Shown here piece by piece: positions 1 through 3,906 of a DNA stretch of 5,143 bases. The translations under genes and the position numbers were made by a program. Source of the stretch: UBA9554 sp038205135 (GTDB lineage Bacteria; Pseudomonadota; Alphaproteobacteria; Rhodobacterales; Rhodobacteraceae); contig JBBRCF010000189.1 in assembly GCA_038205135.1 (NCBI GenBank), forward strand, positions 1 to 5,143, read 5' to 3'. The notes below the pieces were generated by a model, which saw only the letters and a program-made list of their open reading frames with translations, searched no databases and was not told where the DNA came from. Position 1 is the first letter of the stretch; each line of letters begins with the position of its first letter.

Positions 1-267
1 GGTGGTGCCGCCGGTGGCCGGATCGATCACCACGATGGCTTGGGCATCGGTTACGCCGATCACGGTCCTGTTGCCGGGGCGATAGTCGATCCCCAACAGG
101 CGGGTCACCCCCTGCACCTCCAGGGTGGCGGTGACAGCCCCGGTGACGGTGTCAATCATCAAAAGCGTCCTGTCGCCGGTGAGCGCCAGCGCGGTATCGG
201 CAAAGCCGGCGGCAGGCAGCGCGCTGATAAACGCGGTGGACAGGCAAAGTGCAGCGAAGCGGGTCAT
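1..267 (-). CDS. Exported DUF4394-like protein, N-terminal part (cut by window edge)
   Basis: The minus strand is open from an ATG at 265-267 to the window edge, giving the first 89 codons of a protein whose C-terminus lies outside. A Shine-Dalgarno GGAG sits 6 bases before the ATG. Residues 1-23 form a Sec signal peptide: Arg3, a hydrophobic stretch, and a probable cut after Gly-Phe-Ala23. The mature part starts DTALALTGDRTLLMID and continues with GIDYRPGNRTVIGVT, then IDPATG. This is the pattern of DUF4394 proteins, predicted to be beta-propeller-like: repeated short strands carrying 'L-x-x-D-x-x-T-G' and 'GIDYRP' blocks. The protein is therefore probably periplasmic or secreted; its substrate is unknown. 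It is transcribed away from trpB and shares the intergenic region 268-433 with it. The family call rests on recognition of the motif pattern only. A different propeller family (for example a YncE-like protein) is the main alternative. Confidence 0.8.
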   Translation of the reverse strand, partial: MTRFAALCLSTAFISALPAAGFADTALALTGDRTLLMIDTVTGAVTATLEVQGVTRLLGIDYRPGNRTVIGVTDAQAIVVIDPATGGTT

Positions 268-332
268 GGCGATCTCCGGTTTTGCGGGGTGCGGCGGATG
301 GCATCCCAGGGTCAGTCACGTTGCCGCAGCCG

Positions 333-364
333 GATGGTTTCGCGCCCCGGTTCACGAAACCGTC
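333..364. promoter_or_regulatory. Inverted repeat at centre of divergent region, candidate operator
   Basis: The arms are GATGGTTTCG (333-342) and CGAAACCGTC (355-364). They are complementary at nine of ten positions; the exception is T335 opposite G362, which would be a wobble pair in RNA. The core GGTTTCG/CGAAACC is a perfect 7-bp arm pair with a 12-base spacer. The dyad centre (about 348.5) almost coincides with the middle of the intergenic region (350.5), a typical place for an operator serving two divergent promoters. Which regulator would bind is unknown, and a chance repeat is possible. Confidence 0.4.
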
Positions 365-378
365 AGTTCGCCCCCTTT

Positions 379-394
379 CCCCGCAGGCGCGGGG
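379..394 (+). other. GC-rich hairpin upstream of trpB
   Basis: CCCCGC (379-384) and GCGGGG (389-394) form a perfect 6-bp stem around a 4-base AGGC loop, 39 bases before the trpB start. No run of T follows on either strand, so it is not an intrinsic terminator. It could be a 5'-UTR structure if transcription starts upstream of it, or chance in GC-rich DNA. Confidence 0.3.
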
Positions 395-418
395 GCGCTA
401 CACCCTTGGTCTGACAGC

Positions 419-425
419 AGGGGAG
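419..425 (+). promoter_or_regulatory. Ribosome binding site of trpB
   Basis: AGGGGAG lies 8 bases before the ATG at 434. This strong, well-spaced site decides the trpB start against the longer open frame that begins upstream at 125, and against the internal Met at residue 10. Confidence 0.8.
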
Positions 426-433
426 ACAGGCGC

Positions 434-1666
434 ATGGCCGAAGACGGAATCAACAGCTTCATGACCGGACCGGATGATCACGGCCGCTTTGGCCAGTTCG
501 GCGGGCGGTTCGTGTCGGAAACGCTGATGCCGCTGATCCTTGATCTGGAAGCCCGCTATGAATTTGCCAAGACCGACCCGACATTCTGGGCCGAAATGGA
601 CTGGCTGTGGAAACACTATGTCGGCCGCCCCTCGCCGCTGTATTACGCCGAACGGCTGACGCAGCATCTGGGTGGCGCCAAGATCTACATGAAGCGCGAC
701 GAGTTGAACCACACCGGCGCGCACAAGATCAACAACGTGCTGGGCCAGATCATCCTCGCGCGGCGCATGGGCAAGACCCGCATCATCGCCGAAACCGGTG
801 CCGGCCAGCATGGCGTGGCCACCGCGACGGTCTGTGCGAAATTCGGGCTGGAATGCATCGTTTACATGGGCGCGCATGACGTCGAACGGCAGGCGCCCAA
901 CGTGTTCCGGATGAAACTGCTGGGCGCCAAGGTGATCCCTGTCACCTCCGGGCGCGGCACGCTGAAGGACGCGATGAACGACGCGCTGCGCGATTGGGTC
1001 ACCAATGTGCGCGACACGTTCTACTGCATTGGCACGGTCGCCGGCCCGCATCCCTATCCGGCGATGGTGCGCGATTTCCAGTCGATCATCGGCAAGGAGG
1101 TCCGCTGGCAGCTGACCGAGCAGGAAGGCGGGGGCCGTCTACCCGACACGTTGATCGCGGCCATCGGCGGCGGGTCGAACGCAATGGGGCTGTTCTATCC
1201 GTTTCTGGATGATCCGACCGTCAACATCATCGGGGTCGAGGCCGGCGGGCGCGGTGTCGATGACCGCATGGAACATTGTGCGTCCCTGACCGGCGGGCGT
1301 CCCGGCGTGCTGCACGGCAACCGCACCTATCTGCTGCAGGATGACGATGGCCAGATCCTCGAAGGCCATTCGATCTCTGCGGGTCTGGATTACCCCGGGA
1401 TCGGCCCGGAACATGCATGGCTGCACGACATCGGCCGCGCGCAATATGTATCGATCACCGATACCGAGGCGCTGGAGGCGTTCCAGCTGTCGTGCAATCT
1501 GGAAGGCATCATCCCCGCGCTGGAACCCAGCCACGCTCTGGCCCATGTGATGAAAATCGCCCCGACCCTGCCCGCCGACCACATCATCGTGATGAACATG
1601 TGCGGACGCGGCGACAAGGACATCTTCACTGTGGCCAAGCATCTGGGTTTCGACATGAAGATCTGA
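434..1666 (+). CDS. trpB: Tryptophan synthase beta chain
   Basis: The product is a 410-residue PLP enzyme that condenses indole with L-serine to give L-tryptophan, the last step of tryptophan biosynthesis. It normally acts in the cytoplasm as an alpha2-beta2 complex with TrpA. Length is normal for the family. The N-terminus carries GRFGQFGGRFVSETLMP, and RPSPLYYAERLT follows at about 65-76. The PLP-binding lysine is Lys98 in NHTGAHKINN, with His97 before it. The catalytic glutamate is Glu120 in AETGAGQHG, and the cofactor phosphate loop GGGSN is at 245-249. The C-terminal signature is CGRGDKDIFTV (390-400). Cys390 stands where the enteric enzyme has the serine that contacts the PLP ring nitrogen; I recall cysteine as usual in alphaproteobacterial TrpB. 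In many relatives trpF lies directly upstream, but here the upstream neighbour is a divergent, unrelated gene. A terminator follows, so trpB looks like a single-gene unit; trpA and trpF are not in the window. Confidence 0.98.
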   Translation: MAEDGINSFMTGPDDHGRFGQFGGRFVSETLMPLILDLEARYEFAKTDPTFWAEMDWLWKHYVGRPSPLYYAERLTQHLGGAKIYMKRDELNHTGAHKINNVLGQIILARRMGKTRIIAETGAGQHGVATATVCAKFGLECIVYMGAHDVERQAPNVFRMKLLGAKVIPVTSGRGTLKDAMNDALRDWVTNVRDTFYCIGTVAGPHPYPAMVRDFQSIIGKEVRWQLTEQEGGGRLPDTLIAAIGGGSNAMGLFYPFLDDPTVNIIGVEAGGRGVDDRMEHCASLTGGRPGVLHGNRTYLLQDDDGQILEGHSISAGLDYPGIGPEHAWLHDIGRAQYVSITDTEALEAFQLSCNLEGIIPALEPSHALAHVMKIAPTLPADHIIVMNMCGRGDKDIFTVAKHLGFDMKI

Positions 1667-1726
1667 CGCCGGCGGCATAGTCCTTGGGTTTATGCCCGTC
1701 TGCGGAACGTTGAAACCATCCGTCCT

Positions 1727-1758
1727 AACCCCCGGGTCAATAGAGCCGGGGGTTTTTT
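1727..1758 (+). terminator. Rho-independent terminator after trpB
   Basis: AACCCCCGG (1727-1735) pairs perfectly with CCGGGGGTT (1746-1754) around a 10-base loop. The stem runs into six consecutive T (1753-1758). It lies 61 bases after the trpB stop and fits a strong intrinsic terminator that separates trpB from the next cluster. On the minus strand the hairpin is followed by few T, so it works mainly for plus-strand transcripts. Confidence 0.9.
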
Positions 1759-1831
1759 CATGCCCCTGTGATCCTGCGGCACAGCACGAACGGTGCAGCC
1801 GACACGCAATCGGATCCCAAGGGAGCATAAC
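1759..1831 (+). promoter_or_regulatory. Leader region of the PepSY-like/LuxR cluster
   Basis: This 73-base gap between the trpB terminator and the ATG at 1832 must contain the promoter or leader of the following cluster, unless transcription starts before the terminator. An imperfect nested dyad is visible: CGGC (1777-1780) with GCCG (1798-1801), and inside it GCAC (1784-1787) with GTGC (1793-1796). It could be an operator or a small leader hairpin. The ribosome binding site AAGGGAG (1819-1825) lies 6 bases before the ATG. I cannot name a clear -35/-10 pair. Confidence 0.4.
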
Positions 1832-2431
1832 ATGACCAAGACACGCAACATTCTGGTGCCGCTGGCGCTGATCCTGGCCGCAGGCGGCGCATGGGCGCAA
1901 AGCACGGTGGACGGGCTGGTGTCCAGCCTGCAATCGCAGGGCTACACCGGGTTCGAGGTCCGCAACGGCCCGACCCAGTCCAAGGTCGAAGCGATCCGTG
2001 GCGCCGAAAAGGTCGAGATAGTGATCGACCGGGCCACCGGCGCAGTGATCAAATCCGAAACCGAAGCGGCCAGCGCCGCCGACATGGCCCGCAACGGGGT
2101 TTCAGTCCGGTCGCGCGACCGGGATTTCGTGCGCGGATCGGACAGTGATGATGATAACGGCGTTTCCAGTGACGATGACAACGACGACGACAGCAACGAT
2201 GACGACCGCCGCGGCCGCGATGACGGGTCTGATGACGGCGATGATTCCGACGGCCGTGGCGACGACAGCGACAGCGGTGACGACAGCGACAGCGGTGACG
2301 ACAGCGACAACGACAGCGACAACGACAGCGACAACGACAGCGATAATGACAGCGACAACGACAGCGATAATGACAGCGACAACGACAATGACAGCGACAA
2401 TGACAGCGACAGCGACGGCGATGACGACTGA
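1832..2431 (+). CDS. Exported PepSY-like protein with a long Asp-rich repeat tail
   Basis: This 199-residue protein has three parts. Residues 1-22 are a Sec signal peptide (Lys3 and Arg5, hydrophobic core, AWA cut site before Gln23). Residues 24-77 are a small domain with the PepSY_2-like pattern: a helix ending in LQSQGYTGFEV, then strands with KVEAIRG and VEIVIDRATGAVIKSE. Residues 104-199 are an extremely acidic low-complexity tail with 50 Asp, no Glu, no Lys and only four Arg, ending in seven DSDN tetrapeptides (157-184) and a DSDSDGDDD segment. The protein is thus probably periplasmic or released. The tail should be disordered and able to bind divalent cations; this is inference. DxDxDG (191-196) resembles a calcium-binding loop. 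The start at 1832 is set by AAGGGAG and the signal peptide; an upstream TTG/ATG extension would spoil the signal peptide. It is the first gene of a three-gene cluster and a paralog of the gene at 2566. Function is unknown. Confidence 0.85.
   Translation: MTKTRNILVPLALILAAGGAWAQSTVDGLVSSLQSQGYTGFEVRNGPTQSKVEAIRGAEKVEIVIDRATGAVIKSETEAASAADMARNGVSVRSRDRDFVRGSDSDDDNGVSSDDDNDDDSNDDDRRGRDDGSDDGDDSDGRGDDSDSGDDSDSGDDSDNDSDNDSDNDSDNDSDNDSDNDSDNDNDSDNDSDSDGDDD
2261..2296 (+). repeat. Two direct 18-bp repeats in the acidic tail
   Basis: GACGACAGCGACAGCGGT occurs twice in perfect tandem (2261-2278 and 2279-2296), encoding DDSDSG twice. A third, diverging copy begins at 2297 and passes into the 12-bp array. 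Identity at DNA level points to recent duplication by slippage. Confidence 0.9.
2300..2383 (+). repeat. Seven tandem 12-bp units encoding DSDN
   Basis: The unit is GACAGCGACAAC, repeated seven times without gaps (84 bases). Units 4 and 6 (2336-2347 and 2360-2371) read GACAGCGATAAT, which differs at two synonymous third positions, so every unit still encodes Asp-Ser-Asp-Asn. The array continues in degenerate form to the stop at 2429. Because the unit length is a multiple of three, copy-number changes would lengthen or shorten the tail without a frameshift. Confidence 0.95.
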
Positions 2432-2490
2432 CCCCGCTGTGTCAGGGCATGTCTTGCAGTGATGGCCCTTGTCGCATCATGATGACCCTG

Positions 2491-2513
2491 CCGCGTCCCT
2501 GACCGGGACGCGG
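2491..2513 (+). other. Perfect 9-bp stem-loop between the two PepSY-like genes
   Basis: The 134-base gap 2432-2565 contains CCGCGTCCC (2491-2499) and GGGACGCGG (2505-2513), fully complementary around a 5-base loop (TGACC). No T-run follows, so it is not a classical terminator. It could be an mRNA 3'-end stabiliser, a processing site or a partial transcription barrier that lowers expression of the two downstream genes. Two weaker hairpins flank it: AGGGC (2444-2448) with GCCCT (2465-2469), and CGGGC (2531-2535) with GCCCG (2541-2545). I see no gene and no clear promoter in this gap, though a second promoter cannot be excluded. Confidence 0.65.
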
Positions 2514-2565
2514 CCCTGCCACACCGGTTCCGGGCAGATTGCCCGCCACCCCAAGAAAGCATGAC

Positions 2566-2964
2566 ATGCGCCGCCTGCTGATCCTTAGCCTTCTGTTGTG
2601 CCTTTCTGCGCTGCCGGTGCGGGCGGAAACGCTGGTCGACCGCATTGCCGACCAATTGCGATCATTGGGTTATGACCGCATCGTAACCGAAAGCACACTT
2701 CTGGGGCGAACAAGGATCGAGGCGCGCAGTGCCGATTGGGAACGCGAAATCATCGTGAACCCGCGCACCGGGGAAATCCTGCGCGACTATTCCGAACGCC
2801 GGTCCGGGTCATCGGGCAAATCGGGCAGGTCTTCGGGCGGCGATCTGCTGGACATCAAGGATGACGATGACAGCGAAAAAGACGATGATGAAAACGACCG
2901 CGACGACGACCGCGACGACGATAGTGACAATGAAAATGACAGTGACAGCGGTGGAGAAGATTGA
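2566..2964 (+). CDS. Second exported PepSY-like protein with acidic tail
   Basis: This 132-residue protein is built like the one at 1832. Residues 1-20 are a signal peptide (MRR, leucine-rich core, VRA before Glu21). Cys12 lies in the hydrophobic core but lacks a lipobox, so signal peptidase I is expected. Residues 21-75 are the PepSY-like domain: ETLVDRIADQLRSLGYDRI, then LLGRTRIEARS and REIIVNPRTGEILRDY. A Ser/Gly linker (80-92) leads to an acidic tail (93-132) with 20 Asp and 4 Glu, including RDDDRDDD. Unlike the first protein, this tail contains Glu, Lys and Arg and has no regular DNA repeat. The LGRTRIEA and NPxTGEILRD pattern recalls hypothetical proteins common in Rhodobacterales. The start at 2566 is chosen because it gives a clean signal peptide and has AGAAAG about 6 bases upstream, which is weak; ATG 2561 is out of frame. 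It lies 18 bases before the LuxR-type gene, in the same frame. Function is unknown. Confidence 0.85.
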   Translation: MRRLLILSLLLCLSALPVRAETLVDRIADQLRSLGYDRIVTESTLLGRTRIEARSADWEREIIVNPRTGEILRDYSERRSGSSGKSGRSSGGDLLDIKDDDDSEKDDDENDRDDDRDDDSDNENDSDSGGED

Positions 2965-2968
2965 CCCC

Positions 2969-2986
2969 ATGCGGTTGACGTCATGA
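2969..2986 (+). other. Possible five-codon mini-ORF coupling translation to the regulator
   Basis: ATG CGG TTG ACG TCA TGA encodes MRLTS, and its stop overlaps the regulator's start as ATGA (2983-2986). The nearest good ribosome binding sequence, GGAGAAG (2953-2959), is 9 bases from this ATG but 23 bases from the regulator's ATG. Ribosomes might therefore start here and re-initiate at 2983. This rests on spacing alone; simple re-initiation after the stop at 2962-2964 is the alternative. Confidence 0.2.
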
Positions 2987-3504
2987 TCCGCCCGACGCTG
3001 GTGATCGTGCTGTTCGGCGTGCAGGCCGCCTGCGCGTTGTTCTTTGTGTCGGACATCGTGATGACCGTGGTCGGCCTGCGCGCCGCCCCGATCAGTTGGC
3101 AAACCCGCGAGTTGCTGGAAATCGGCGCCGGTCTGGGATTGGCTCTCGGCATGGTGCTTGGCTGGCTGGCGTTTCGCCGCACCGAACGCGCGGGACGTGT
3201 AGCCGAAGAAAAGCTGCGCCGCGCCTCTGCGGCCTTCATGGATCTGATGCAGGAACGCTTTGCCGGGTGGGGCCTGACGGCGGCCGAACGCGACGTGGCG
3301 CTGTTTGCCATCAAAGGCTTGTCTACCGCGGAAATTGCCGGTCTGCGCGGCACTTCGGAAGGCACGATCAAGGCGCAGACAGCAGCGATCTATCGCAAGG
3401 CGGGCGTCACCGGGCGTCCGCAATTGTTGTCGTTGTTCATCGAGGATCTGATGGACGACCCTGCCGTCAGAACAGAGGCCACCCCCGACCTCAAGGTATC
3501 CTAG
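2983..3504 (+). CDS. Membrane-anchored LuxR-type transcriptional regulator
   Basis: This is a 173-residue protein. Residues about 5-30 and 44-64 are hydrophobic transmembrane helices joined by a short loop (GLRAAPISWQTR), which should face the periplasm because RRTERAGR after the second helix favours the cytoplasm. A charged, probably helical linker (66-92) leads to a LuxR/GerE-type helix-turn-helix at about 97-153. It is seen in GLTAAERDVALFAIKGLS, TAEIAGLRGTSEGTIKAQ and IYRKAGVTGRPQLL, with the family's Glu102, Gly112, Ile118-Ala119, Thr128, Lys130 and Lys139. Gln132 replaces the frequent histidine of the recognition helix. No receiver or ligand-binding domain is present, so it must be controlled through the membrane part, a partner or its own level. 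It lies 18 bases after the acidic-tail gene and is probably co-transcribed with it. Its stop codon TAG overlaps the stop of the convergent DUF2237 gene. Target genes are unknown; self-regulation of the cluster is plausible. Confidence 0.88.
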   Translation: MIRPTLVIVLFGVQAACALFFVSDIVMTVVGLRAAPISWQTRELLEIGAGLGLALGMVLGWLAFRRTERAGRVAEEKLRRASAAFMDLMQERFAGWGLTAAERDVALFAIKGLSTAEIAGLRGTSEGTIKAQTAAIYRKAGVTGRPQLLSLFIEDLMDDPAVRTEATPDLKVS

Positions 3505-3887
3505 ACCGCCATTTCCCGCAGCACCGCCAGCGGCACCACATCCAGCGCGCGTTCATGCGTGCCTGCCAGATGCACTTGTGGCGCGCAGCCTTCGGCATGG
3601 GCTTGCAGGAACCGCGCGGCGCACAGGCACCAACGGTCGCCCGGTTTCAGTCCGGGAAAACGGTATTCCGGGTGCGGCGTCGACAGGTCGTTGCCGGCAT
3701 ATTTGGAAAACGCCAGAAACTCGGCAGTCATCACCGCGCAAACGGTGTGGCTGCCATTGTCGGCGGCGCAGGTACTGCATTGCCCGTCGCGGAAATATCC
3801 TGTCATCGGGTCGGTCGAACAGCCGTCCAGCGGGCCGCCAAGGACGTTGCGGTTGGGGTAGGGGGTCGTGGGGTTGGTGTCTGGCAT
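3501..3887 (-). CDS. DUF2237 family protein
   Basis: This 128-residue soluble protein has no signal peptide. It matches the DUF2237 pattern along its whole length: NVLGGPLDGCSTDPMTGYFRDG (14-35), GSHTVCAVMTAEFLAFSK (45-62), GNDLSTPHPEY, FPGLKPGDRWCLCAARF (77-93) and THERALDVVPL (110-120). Conserved cysteines 23, 37, 50, 87 and 89, with His47, could bind a metal or form a redox centre; this is inference. Cys40 looks additional. The family is widespread in bacteria and has no function that I know of. The start is the ATG at 3885-3887 with GGAGG 5 bases upstream. The gene begins 19 bases after the DUF2332 stop and is very likely in the same transcript. It converges on the LuxR-type gene, with stop codons overlapping by four bases and no terminator visible between them. 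Confidence 0.95.
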   Translation of the reverse strand: MPDTNPTTPYPNRNVLGGPLDGCSTDPMTGYFRDGQCSTCAADNGSHTVCAVMTAEFLAFSKYAGNDLSTPHPEYRFPGLKPGDRWCLCAARFLQAHAEGCAPQVHLAGTHERALDVVPLAVLREMAV

Positions 3888-3892
3888 CGGGG

Positions 3893-3897
3893 CCTCC
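3893..3897 (-). promoter_or_regulatory. Ribosome binding site of the DUF2237 gene
   Basis: On the minus strand GGAGG lies 5 bases before the ATG, inside the 19-base gap after the DUF2332 stop. It is the clearest ribosome binding site of the minus-strand set and supports independent initiation on a shared mRNA. Confidence 0.75.
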
Positions 3898-3906
3898 GTT
3901 CAGGCA

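Larger units (their letters stand above)
268..433. promoter_or_regulatory. Divergent intergenic region between DUF4394-like gene and trpB
   Basis: These 166 bases separate two divergently transcribed genes, so both promoters must lie here or overlap the gene starts. I see no convincing -35/-10 pair of the sigma-70 type on either strand, which is common in GC-rich alphaproteobacteria. I also see no tryptophan-rich leader peptide of the attenuator kind before trpB. The region does hold an inverted repeat at its centre and a GC-rich hairpin near trpB, both listed separately. The plus-strand frame stays open through this stretch into trpB, but it lacks a family match and conflicts with the well-placed trpB start at 434, so I treat it as non-coding. 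Confidence 0.6.

Noticed and set aside
125..433. N-terminal extension of the trpB frame by 103 codons
   Set aside because: The frame is open but has no ribosome binding site at its start, no TrpB family match, and runs through the divergent gene and the intergenic region. The start at 434 has a strong site and a normal family N-terminus.
1704..1730. GGAAC at 1704-1708 as a general-stress (EcfG) promoter -35 element for the acidic cluster
   Set aside because: No CGTT-like -10 element is found 16-17 bases downstream, and the trpB terminator would lie between it and the cluster.
2300..2383. Repeat array as a CRISPR or intergenic tandem repeat
   Set aside because: The units are 12 bp without spacers and in frame with a gene; they encode a regular DSDN peptide.
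2145..2462. Plus-strand frame rich in Thr-Ala-Met over the repeat array
   Set aside because: It is the shifted frame of the same repeats. The in-frame protein has a signal peptide, a domain and a ribosome binding site.
2566..2601. Second acidic protein as a lipoprotein with Cys12 as the lipid site
   Set aside because: The residues before Cys12 are Leu-Leu-Leu, not a lipobox, and a normal signal peptidase I site (VRA) follows.
1942..2655. Long minus-strand frame rich in Ser-Leu repeats, antisense to the acidic tail
   Set aside because: It is the mirror of the GAC/AGC repeat array, which has no stops on the opposite strand. It covers two real genes with signal peptides and has no credible domain of its own.
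2962..2985. Readthrough of the TGA to fuse the second PepSY-like protein to the regulator (same frame, 18 bases apart)
   Set aside because: With a cleaved signal peptide the PepSY-like domain would be periplasmic, and two membrane helices would then put the DNA-binding domain outside the cytoplasm. Separate proteins fit better.
2787..3423. Two long minus-strand frames opposite the second acidic protein and the regulator
   Set aside because: Both lie antisense to well-supported genes, and one has the Ser-rich pattern produced by antisense of GAC codons. No domain is recognisable.
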